From NCBI GenBank assembly GCA_963621145.1, contig CAVFDI010000080.1, positions 1 to 6,751 on the forward strand: a DNA stretch of 6,751 nt. The letters run 5' to 3'. This DNA is from W0P28-013 sp963621145 (lineage in GTDB: Bacteria; Bacteroidota; Bacteroidia; Bacteroidales; Paludibacteraceae). The position numbers were made by a program, and so were the translations under genes. The notes under the pieces were generated by a model. The model worked only from the letters and a program-made list of their open reading frames with translations. It was not told the DNA's origin and searched no databases. The number at the start of each line of letters is the position of its first letter. Positions within the stretch are counted from its first letter, which is position 1. Shown piece after piece: positions 1-5,081 of the stretch.

Positions 1-111
1 CCCAAAAAAAACACCAAAAAAAGCACGAAATTTTTCGCGAAAAAAACTGATTTTTTGAAGAGCAAAAACAGCCAAAAAAACAACGAAAAAGACATAAAAA
101 TCCGATTCTGA
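1..111 (+). other. A-rich left edge; possible lysine-rich 3' end of an upstream gene
   Basis: Frame 1 is open from base 1 to a TGA at 109-111 and would encode about 36 residues very rich in lysine. The other two forward frames stop near 48-58. The rightward terminator-like hairpin at 134-187 would fit a gene ending here. However, the open frame may simply reflect poly-A composition, and nothing in the residues is recognisable. The stretch also contains a perfect 14-bp palindrome (31-44, TTTTTCGCGAAAAA) and an adjoining A6/T6 hairpin (41-56), which are more typical of intergenic DNA. Confidence 0.15.
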
Positions 112-133
112 CACCCCAAAAAGGGCTCATTTT

Positions 134-187
134 AGGTCAAAAAGGTGCATTTTGATAAGCAAAGTGCATTTTTTTGACCTTTTTTTT
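134..187 (+). terminator. Long hairpin with 3' T tract, likely intrinsic terminator
   Basis: Bases 134-154 pair with 160-180 over 21 positions, including three G-T wobbles, leaving a 5-base loop (155-159). The descending arm runs into an unbroken T tract ending at 187. On the plus strand this has the form of an intrinsic terminator for a rightward transcript entering from the left. The minus-strand exit has no T run, so it is not bidirectional. The stem is unusually long and A/T-rich, so a role as an origin hairpin or single-strand initiation site is an alternative. Confidence 0.55.
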
Positions 188-216
188 GCACCGCTCGGAA
201 AAATGTTCTAACTTTA
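185..216 (+). promoter_or_regulatory. Bacteroidota-type promoter for the HTH/primase operon
   Basis: TTTG at 185-188 and TAACTTTA at 209-216 are separated by 20 bp, matching the known Bacteroides sigma-ABfr pattern of TTTG, 19-21 bp, TAnnTTTG except for the final base. Transcription would start near 222-226, giving an untranslated leader of about 265 bases before the first supported gene. The -33 box lies in the T tract of the preceding hairpin, so terminator and promoter share bases. A less good alternative -7 box is the T run ending at G188. Confidence 0.55.
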
Positions 217-292
217 CTAGTACAAAGGTGTAATAAATGTAAATTCTTTCGTAAGAACTTTCGTCAAAACTTTCGTTCGCTTGCACTAGTAA
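214..292. repeat. Inverted repeat with ACTAGT cores bracketing the 12-bp repeats
   Basis: TTACTAGTACAA at 214-225 is matched at 11 of 12 positions by the reverse complement of TTGCACTAGTAA at 281-292. Each arm itself carries the palindrome ACTAGT. The left arm overlaps the -7 box and the presumed transcription start, so a protein bound there could block the promoter. The arms enclose the CTTTCGT repeats. Candidate operator pair, or boundary of a replication origin. Confidence 0.5.
246..276 (+). repeat. Three CTTTCGT direct repeats at exact 12-bp spacing (iteron-like)
   Basis: CTTTCGT occurs at 246-252, 258-264 and 270-276, each start exactly 12 bp from the previous one; the last two copies are preceded by AA, giving AACTTTCGT. 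Short direct repeats at near-helical spacing next to a replication gene resemble iterons or a multi-site operator. The obvious binding candidates are the HTH protein encoded at 489-785 and the replication protein after it. The repeats are too short and too close to be CRISPR. Confidence 0.5.
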
Positions 293-394
293 CCAAAACC
301 GAACAGCCTACCGACCGACCAAGTCAAAATAACCCGAAAGACCATCACAACGCGCAGCACCATCCACCGCGTGCCAAAACGCCCAAGTACAACA

Positions 395-469
395 ATGGAC
401 ATAACACATGCCGAGCATTGTCGTATAAGGGAGTCGATGATGGGAGGCCTATATAGTTTACTCCCGTAA
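395..469 (+). CDS. Possible 24-residue leader peptide
   Basis: An ATG at 395 opens 24 codons ending at TAA 467-469, 19 bases before the next gene. The peptide begins MDITHAEHC and ends GGLYSLLP. Its final codons cover the GGGAGT/ACTCCC hairpin, so ribosome movement across it could change which GGGAG pairs with CTCCC, as in attenuation. There is no Shine-Dalgarno, though this is normal for Bacteroidota. I do not recognise a family. A chance open frame of this length is quite possible, so this rests on context only. Confidence 0.2.
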   Translation: MDITHAEHCRIRESMMGGLYSLLP

Positions 470-488
470 CCTTTTAATTTTTATAGCC

Positions 489-785
489 ATGATTGGTAAA
501 GAAATTAAAACCCTCAAGCAGTTCTTGCTTGATTTAGACCCCGACACGCGTGCGGAGGTCTTCAGACAAATCGTTAAACGGTGCCACGTGACTGCTACAA
601 CAGTCCGTCAGTGGGTACGCGGTGAAACATCACCGCAAGAGTGGCGCGTTGATGTAATTAACAATTACGCAAAGCAATTTGGCTGCGTGATTGTCTTCCC
701 ACCGATTAAGCGCAAACGATATCTCGAAGATTTATCACGAGAGCTTGAATTGCAAAAGCTAATGAACAAAGGAGGCGCACTATGA
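489..785 (+). CDS. Small helix-turn-helix DNA-binding protein
   Basis: The 98-residue product has a Cro/phage-repressor-like helix-turn-helix at about residues 20-65: a helix with FRQIVKRC, a turn after HVTATT, then a recognition-type helix VRQWVRG followed by P and a further helix. This is the usual pattern 'V(S/T)xxTVxxWxxGxxxP' seen in small prokaryotic regulators. The C-terminal third is basic then charged-helical (PIKRKRY, then a leucine/glutamate stretch). It has an A-rich start without Shine-Dalgarno and is the first gene after a long leader. Its stop overlaps the next start (ATGA at 782-785), so the two are translationally coupled. Likely role, by inference, is autoregulator of this operon or replication accessory protein binding the upstream 12-bp repeats. 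The exact family is not recognised. Confidence 0.85.
   Translation: MIGKEIKTLKQFLLDLDPDTRAEVFRQIVKRCHVTATTVRQWVRGETSPQEWRVDVINNYAKQFGCVIVFPPIKRKRYLEDLSRELELQKLMNKGGAL
768..775 (+). promoter_or_regulatory. Strong Shine-Dalgarno of the primase-helicase gene
   Basis: AAAGGAGG ends 6 bases before the ATG at 782. It lies inside the end of the HTH gene and decides the start. It contrasts with the operon-leading genes at 489, 3862 and 4293, which have none. Confidence 0.8.
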
Positions 786-3580
786 CATTGAAAGAGAAAA
801 TCTTGCAGGCGAGTGATTATGGCAAGGACATAATCGTGCGGCTCTACCCCGAGAGCGCCGACTGCTTCGGCACAAACCGCAAATTCCGTATGCGCGAAGA
901 GAAGACCGCTTCTACTTCGCTTAAACTCGTCGAGAGCCAGAACGGCTTGACCTATTGGGCAGTGAACGATTGGGGCAGCGGCAGCGCCAAAGGACTCAAC
1001 GCCATCGACCTCTATGCGCAGTTCTACAACATCACCTTTCCGCATGCCTGCCAACTACTCGCTAGCGAGCTAGGCATCGACACATCGCTGCAAAAAGAGG
1101 TGAATAAGCCCACCATTGAGCAGCGTGTGCGCCGTGTAAACGAAACGCCAGGCATCTTCCAATACATCGAGAAAGAGTTCACCGACGACGAACTATTCAT
1201 CATGGGACCATTCGTCAACAAAAGAGTGCTGGAACGTTACCATTGGAAGTCGCTGCGCGAATACGACATCGTAAAACAGGACAAAGTCACCGAGATTCAT
1301 TCTAACGAGAATTATCCCATCTTTGCGCGCGATTGTGGCGACTTCTACAAGATTTATAAGCCGTATGAGTTCGACAAGCAATATCGCTTCGTATACATGC
1401 CCAAAAGCACCGACAGCAGCGTTCATACCAAAGACTTCATCAACGGTCTAGCAGAAATCGACGCTGCACTCTACGAGATGTACAATAGCAGCGCAGCGAA
1501 TAACGAAGACGGCACAAGCAGCGACACAAACAATGAAAAGAAACTGTCTGCCATCTTCATCTGTTCGGGCGAGCGCGATGCCATGAACATCGCAGGCATG
1601 GGCTATTACCCAGTGTGGTTCAATTCCGAAACGGCCAACATCACCTACGAGCAGTACCACTTGCTCAAAAGCAAAGCGCACGTCATCTACAACATTCCCG
1701 ACATCGACGAGACGGGCATCCGACAGGGTGGTCGCCTCGCATTGCAGTATATCGACTTACGCACCGTGGAGTTGCCGCAGTGGCTGCGCGAACGTCGTGA
1801 TAACCGTGGTCGCCCTCGCAAAGACCTGCGCGACTTCGTAGAACTGAAACCACGCAAAGATGCCAAACGCGATTTCGACAATCTCGTCGCAGCATCACTT
1901 TCGGCATGTTTTTGGGAGACGCTGCACATCGGCAAACGCGAGATCATCAACATACGCGTCACCTCGATGCTCTATTATCTCAAACTGGCAGGTTTCCGCC
2001 GTTGGCAAGATCCATTCTCGCAGCGGTGGTTCTATGTTCATCTGCAAGGTTTCAAAGTAACCAAATGCGAACTGAACGACATTCGCGACTTCATCCGAAT
2101 GGAGATAAAACGTCGACACTTGCCAATAGAGGTGCTCGAATCGTTCATTTTGAGCGGCAAGACCACCAAGAGCGTTTTCGATAACCTCGAGAGCATCAAT
2201 CTTGAGTTTCGTGACTCTGGCGAGAAGAGGATACTGCATTTCCAGAATGGCGACTATAGTGTGGACAAAAACAATTTCGAGAAGATCAACGCACTGCAGT
2301 CGTATTATTGGGCAAATAAGGTCATTCCGCACGCTATACGGCGTTTACCATCGTGCTACGACTATGATGCCTCTACGGGCAAAATACGCTTCCTAGAGCA
2401 CCCTTCGAAGGTCTATCGCTACCTTACCAACACTTGCCGTATGCATTGGCGTAAAGAGTACGAGGATAAGGCTACAGGCAATGCCAACGATGATCGTCAA
2501 TACTGCGAGAAATACCAATTCTCACTCTATGGCGACCGACTCACGAAAGAGCAGCAGGAAGAGCAAGTCAAACACCTGCTCAACAAGATGTATGTCTACG
2601 GCTACCTGCTCTATGGCAAGAAATCCGACAGTCACACCTTTGCCGTTTGGGCAATGGAGAACCAAGACCTCGAGGTCAACTACTGTTCGGGAGGCTCGGG
2701 CAAGACGCTTTTCTATCGTTGTTTGGAGAAGACTGGTTTCTTGAAGATTCTCACCCTCGATGGTCGTAACCCGATGCTCTTCAACAACAACCACTACATG
2801 GAGCGAGTTGACTACGATACCGACATCATTCACTTCGAGGATACCAATTTCGACTTCAAGTTCCAAGCCATCTATGGCATCATCGATAGTGGCGTCACCG
2901 TCAATCGCAAGAACGAAGGCTCGTTCGTTATTCCCTATCAGGCTGCGCCAAACCTAGTGATGTGTTCCAACTTTGCACCACCAGACAATAATCCTTCAAC
3001 TCGTCGTCGTATCATTCCCGTCATCTTCTCCGACTACTACCACTACCGAGTGGACTCAGCCTACCGAGAGACTAGACAGGTAAAGGACGACTTTGGTATC
3101 GATCTCTTCAATCATGCTTATTCCGAAGAAGACTATAACGCTGATTGCAATTTTATGATCGACTGTCTGCAGTTGTTCCTTACGATGAAGAGCGAAAAGA
3201 GAGTCTGTCAACCGCCGTTGGCTAACTTCGAGAAGCGTATCCACCATCAATTGATTGGCGATGTCTTGCTCGAGTTCTTCGACGACTACTTCCTCGACCA
3301 AGGCAATGCCGACCGTCTTATCCCCAAGTTCGAAGCCTATAATGCACTCAAACGATGGTTTGATGGTCGAAACAATAGTATGACGATGAATCGATTCAAA
3401 AAGACATTGATGGAGTATTGTAACTATCGCAATTTCGAGTTCAATCCATCATCGATATGCAACTCGAATGACAATCGTATCATACGCTGTCGCAAGTTGG
3501 GAGACCGTAAGATAACTTTGGAGTTCATCTGCGTTCATATCCCTGGTAACACTATCCAAACAGACATATTTCTGTCCTAG
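782..3580 (+). CDS. Phage/plasmid primase-helicase (TOPRIM plus SF3-type helicase)
   Basis: This 932-residue protein would prime and unwind DNA to replicate the element. Residues 1-100 resemble a DnaG CHC2 domain, with an aligned GSGSAKGLNAIDLY region and a following helix, but lack the zinc ligands (only C28 and C90). A TOPRIM domain follows: E264 in SGERD, and D307/D309 in PDIDETG, which are the metal-binding acids. A basic RGRPRK segment near 342-347 resembles an AT-hook. The C-terminal helicase shows Walker A CSGGSGKT (635-642), Walker B-like DIIHFED (681-687), an SF3 motif C-like NLVMCSN (724-730) and arginines 741-743 in the arginine-finger position. Its length is normal for phage primase-helicase fusions. 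An acidic, Ser/Asn-rich stretch (236-253) interrupts the region just before the TOPRIM core. It is coupled to the upstream HTH gene by a 4-base overlap and ends in an intrinsic terminator. Recognition of the combined architecture is strong; the exact subfamily (D5/DUF5906-like) is inferred. Confidence 0.9.
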   Translation: MTLKEKILQASDYGKDIIVRLYPESADCFGTNRKFRMREEKTASTSLKLVESQNGLTYWAVNDWGSGSAKGLNAIDLYAQFYNITFPHACQLLASELGIDTSLQKEVNKPTIEQRVRRVNETPGIFQYIEKEFTDDELFIMGPFVNKRVLERYHWKSLREYDIVKQDKVTEIHSNENYPIFARDCGDFYKIYKPYEFDKQYRFVYMPKSTDSSVHTKDFINGLAEIDAALYEMYNSSAANNEDGTSSDTNNEKKLSAIFICSGERDAMNIAGMGYYPVWFNSETANITYEQYHLLKSKAHVIYNIPDIDETGIRQGGRLALQYIDLRTVELPQWLRERRDNRGRPRKDLRDFVELKPRKDAKRDFDNLVAASLSACFWETLHIGKREIINIRVTSMLYYLKLAGFRRWQDPFSQRWFYVHLQGFKVTKCELNDIRDFIRMEIKRRHLPIEVLESFILSGKTTKSVFDNLESINLEFRDSGEKRILHFQNGDYSVDKNNFEKINALQSYYWANKVIPHAIRRLPSCYDYDASTGKIRFLEHPSKVYRYLTNTCRMHWRKEYEDKATGNANDDRQYCEKYQFSLYGDRLTKEQQEEQVKHLLNKMYVYGYLLYGKKSDSHTFAVWAMENQDLEVNYCSGGSGKTLFYRCLEKTGFLKILTLDGRNPMLFNNNHYMERVDYDTDIIHFEDTNFDFKFQAIYGIIDSGVTVNRKNEGSFVIPYQAAPNLVMCSNFAPPDNNPSTRRRIIPVIFSDYYHYRVDSAYRETRQVKDDFGIDLFNHAYSEEDYNADCNFMIDCLQLFLTMKSEKRVCQPPLANFEKRIHHQLIGDVLLEFFDDYFLDQGNADRLIPKFEAYNALKRWFDGRNNSMTMNRFKKTLMEYCNYRNFEFNPSSICNSNDNRIIRCRKLGDRKITLEFICVHIPGNTIQTDIFLS

Positions 3581-3589
3581 TAAAAACAC

Positions 3590-3621
3590 AAGGCAAGGAG
3601 ATCTTCTCCTTGCTTTTTTTT
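3590..3621 (+). terminator. Intrinsic terminator after the primase-helicase gene
   Basis: Bases 3590-3601 pair with 3605-3616 (12 pairs, one wobble; core GCAAGGAGA/TCTCCTTGC) around a 3-base loop, followed by eight Ts at 3614-3621. It begins 10 bases past the stop codon. It separates the replication unit from the promoter-led unit downstream. Confidence 0.92.
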
Positions 3622-3793
3622 CGACTTGGATAGAAAAATTTTTTATATACTCTTTCATTATAAAAAATTGTAATCTTGTAATATGAATGAAAAAATAATA
3701 TATATCTATCTAATAATAAGTAAGTTAATCCGATTACAAAAACGATTACAAATGGGTTACAATTACAACTCAATCCTCGTATTTTTCAAAAAA
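3622..3793. promoter_or_regulatory. AT-rich intergenic control region
   Basis: This stretch is extremely A/T-rich with no credible gene on either strand. Its notable content is a set of TTACAA-type motifs described separately. Such DNA, between terminator and promoter, could be an origin's unwinding element or simply a regulator's landing site. Confidence 0.5.
3668..3768. repeat. Six TTACAA-type motifs in two opposed groups
   Basis: On the minus strand, the motif reads through TTGTAATC (3668-3675) and TTGTAAT (3676-3682). On the plus strand it appears as GATTACAA (3732-3739), GATTACAA (3744-3751), GGTTACAA (3755-3762) and ATTACAA (3762-3768). The plus-strand copies end 12, 11 and 6 bp apart. 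The arrangement suggests a cooperative operator or iteron cluster facing the promoter at 3794-3825. A/T-rich DNA makes some chance matches likely, but the exact GATTACAA pair at 12 bp is notable. Confidence 0.45.
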
Positions 3794-3825
3794 TTTTTTT
3801 ATTAAAAAACGATGGTGTAACTTTG
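3794..3825 (+). promoter_or_regulatory. Strong Bacteroidota-type promoter for the coiled-coil gene unit
   Basis: TAACTTTG at 3818-3825 is a perfect TAnnTTTG -7 box. A T-run supplies TTTT in the -33 position 20 bp upstream (3794-3797). The -7 box sits inside a near-palindrome, TGGTG (3813-3817) and CACCA (3826-3830). Transcription would begin around 3831-3835, leaving a roughly 30-base A-rich leader before the ATG at 3862. Confidence 0.75.
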
Positions 3826-3861
3826 CACCACAATCAGTAAAACTAACTAAAAACCAAAAAA

Positions 3862-4278
3862 ATGGAGACAAAAATCAAGACAAAAACACTAGCTTTCGAT
3901 GTTAGAGACATCGAACAATTTAAGGAGTACTTCCCTGATTTCAAATCGGGAAAGATGTCAGCACGTGTGTTGGGTGGAAAGTTGATTGAGATGGTAAAAA
4001 AACAGGCTGGAAACTTTGAAACACCCTCTGTTCAAGCCTGTGAAGATGGAGAAGATGTGGTAAAACACGAAACTAACACCTTCCACTTCATCAAACACCA
4101 TTTTAACCTACTCAAAACTCGACTTGCAAAAAAACTCACTGAATCATTTGAAAAACCTTTGAACAGTGAGTTGACAAGCAGTGAGCGACAAGCGAAAATA
4201 CGTTTGAAACACAGTTTCAAGAGTAGCGAAACAAAAACGAAGATGTACTTTCACATCAAAATCAGTAAAAACAACTAA
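3862..4278 (+). CDS. Truncated paralogue of the downstream coiled-coil protein
   Basis: The 138-residue product shares its N-terminal domain with the 262-residue protein after it: KTLAFDxxDxEQFKExFPDFKSG, then LGxKLIEM, NFETPSVQA and later PLNSE. Differences in the first 50 codons include many silent ones, which suggests that both copies have been kept by selection for some time. After PLNSE (about residue 103) similarity is lost. A remnant of one coiled-coil repeat is visible in the DNA around 4203-4222 but is out of frame by one base, and the last dozen codons are the decayed copy of the promoter and leader read as protein. It lacks the coiled coil and C-terminal domain. Function is unknown; it might act as a competitor or partner of the full-length protein. 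Start chosen at ATG 3862, behind a perfect promoter and an A-rich leader. Confidence 0.75.
   Translation: METKIKTKTLAFDVRDIEQFKEYFPDFKSGKMSARVLGGKLIEMVKKQAGNFETPSVQACEDGEDVVKHETNTFHFIKHHFNLLKTRLAKKLTESFEKPLNSELTSSERQAKIRLKHSFKSSETKTKMYFHIKISKNN
4011..4038 (+). repeat. 28-bp perfect direct repeat, copy 1
   Basis: The 28 bases at 4011-4038 recur without a mismatch at 4433-4460 in the paralogous gene, encoding NFETPSVQA in both. Flanking codons have drifted, including silent sites. The identity may reflect recent gene conversion or a DNA-level constraint such as a binding site. Confidence 0.8.
4239..4260 (+). promoter_or_regulatory. Decayed second promoter copy inside a coding region
   Basis: TACTTTC at 4246-4252 aligns with the perfect TAACTTTG of 3818-3825 but has lost one base in the box and the final G. 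It is probably weak or dead, so the gene at 4293 would mainly be read from the 3794-3825 promoter. It could still give some independent expression. Confidence 0.4.
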
Positions 4279-4292
4279 AATTCAAATCGAAA

Positions 4293-5081
4293 ATGAAAAA
4301 CAAAACACTAGCGTTTGATGCCCATGATGTCGAGCAGTTCAAAGAATTCTTTCCTGATTTTAAGTCAGGAAACATGACAGGGCGTGAATTGGGTAGAAAA
4401 TTGATTGAAATGCTAAAAAACAATCAGACAAAAAACTTTGAAACACCCTCTGTTCAAGCCAATGAAAACGAATTTAATCAATTAAAACTCGATTATCAAA
4501 AACTCAAAGAGCACTGTGAGCAACTTGAGGCACAACTTGCCGAAAAAGTATCTGAAACATTTGATTACCCTTTGAACAGTGAAGTTCAAAAAGAAATTCA
4601 AGATTCGATCGACGAAAAAAATGAACTGAAAACGAAAATTCAGGACATTCAAAGCCAAAATTTGGAACTGAAAACGCAGTTTCAAGACATTCAACGTCAA
4701 AAAGAAGCACTTGAAACAGAGTTCCAAAACATTCAAAAACAGAAAGAGACACTAGAAACGCGCTGTAAAGAATTGAAAACGCAGTTGAAAGAGGTCGAAA
4801 ACCATCAAAACGCATACACATTCACGCCGTATTTCAAGCAACTTATCGAGGTGGTCTCGGACAAAATAAATGCCATCTCTGCAACTAACTATTCGCCAAC
4901 CGATGTCATCATGCAAACCATTTTTGCAACCTACTTCAACAGCCACACTTCAATTCGCTATACTTACCCGATCAGTCGAGAGGAGTTGCTGACATTGGCG
5001 CAACAATTCTATCCAGAAGTCAAGAGCGAGAAAGAGTTATTCAATTTGATGATCTACAAAGTAAAGGAGGAGGAAGCATGA
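4293..5081 (+). CDS. Coiled-coil protein of unknown function
   Basis: The 262-residue protein has three parts. Residues 1-55 form a conserved N-terminal domain also present in the upstream paralogue (KTLAFD, FFPDFKSG, LGRKLIEM). Residues about 58-170 are a long charged coiled coil; positions 113-168 are four consecutive 14-residue repeats of the type (K/E)TxFQDIQxQKExL. Residues 172-262 are a globular tail with aromatic residues (YTFTPYFKQLIEVV, YPISREELLTLAQQFYP). No signal peptide or membrane span. The layout, a small N-terminal domain followed by a long coiled coil in a mobile replicon, recalls KfrA-type or segregation/scaffold proteins, but this is an analogy, not a family match. It follows its truncated copy by 14 bases and overlaps the next gene by ATGA at 5078-5081, so it is part of the same transcript. 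Confidence 0.85.
   Translation: MKNKTLAFDAHDVEQFKEFFPDFKSGNMTGRELGRKLIEMLKNNQTKNFETPSVQANENEFNQLKLDYQKLKEHCEQLEAQLAEKVSETFDYPLNSEVQKEIQDSIDEKNELKTKIQDIQSQNLELKTQFQDIQRQKEALETEFQNIQKQKETLETRCKELKTQLKEVENHQNAYTFTPYFKQLIEVVSDKINAISATNYSPTDVIMQTIFATYFNSHTSIRYTYPISREELLTLAQQFYPEVKSEKELFNLMIYKVKEEEA
4433..4460 (+). repeat. 28-bp perfect direct repeat, copy 2
   Basis: Partner of 4011-4038, 422 bp away, within the full-length coiled-coil gene. Confidence 0.8.
4629..4796 (+). repeat. Four in-frame 42-bp repeats encoding the coiled coil
   Basis: Units at 4629-4670, 4671-4712, 4713-4754 and 4755-4796 encode 14-residue blocks KTKIQDIQSQNLEL, KTQFQDIQRQKEAL, ETEFQNIQKQKETL and ETRCKELKTQLKEV. Fourteen residues are two heptads, so a gain or loss of a unit would keep the coiled-coil register and change only its length. 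The fourth unit is most diverged. Confidence 0.8.
5063..5073 (+). promoter_or_regulatory. Shine-Dalgarno of the 96-residue gene
   Basis: AAAGGAGGAGG lies 4 bases before the ATG at 5078, within the end of the coiled-coil gene, and fixes that start. Confidence 0.8.

Larger units (their letters stand above)
222..488 (+). promoter_or_regulatory. Long untranslated leader with G-poor A/C-rich tract and alternative hairpins
   Basis: Roughly 291-394 is strongly A/C-rich on the plus strand with few T or G, and would give unstructured RNA. Near the end, GGGAGT at 429-434 can pair with ACTCCC at 460-465, while a second GGGAG at 442-446 competes for the same CTCCC. A T-rich run (471-483) follows. This has the outline of an attenuator or translation-control element just before the operon's first gene, but no known riboswitch class is recognised. 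Apart from the possible short peptide at 395-469, no gene is seen here. Confidence 0.3.
3804..4292 (+). repeat. Tandem duplication of promoter, leader and 5' part of the coiled-coil gene
   Basis: The DNA before the two ATGs (3862 and 4293, 431 bp apart) is alignable: AAAAACGA then GTGTAACTTTGCACC in copy 1 against AAAAACGA then ATGTACTTTCACATC in copy 2, both followed by an ATCAGTAAAA...AACTAAAA leader. The coding parts that follow are also homologous. Hence a unit of about 430 bp, carrying promoter, leader and the N-terminal domain, was duplicated in tandem. Copy 2 of the promoter lies inside the 3' end of the first coding sequence. Confidence 0.75.

Noticed and set aside
31..56. Palindromes TTTTTCGCGAAAAA and A6-CTGA-T6 as a terminator
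   Set aside because: The stems are nearly all A/T with no GC core followed by a T tract; poly-A/T composition alone could generate them.
214..292. CRISPR-like repeat array
   Set aside because: The repeats are 7 bp with 5-bp gaps, far too short for CRISPR repeats and spacers, and no cas gene is present.
286..363. 25-codon hydrophobic minus-strand frame in the leader region, toxin-like in look
   Set aside because: Hydrophobicity follows from reading an A/C-rich strand in reverse; no promoter, ribosome site or antitoxin context is visible.
1895..2332. 145-residue minus-strand open frame inside the primase-helicase gene
   Set aside because: It lies wholly within a well-supported gene with domain motifs on both sides and has no promoter or start signal of its own.
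3862..4278. Plain pseudogene
   Set aside because: It has an intact start, a perfect promoter and many silent differences in the N-terminal domain, so it is reported as a truncated but probably expressed gene.
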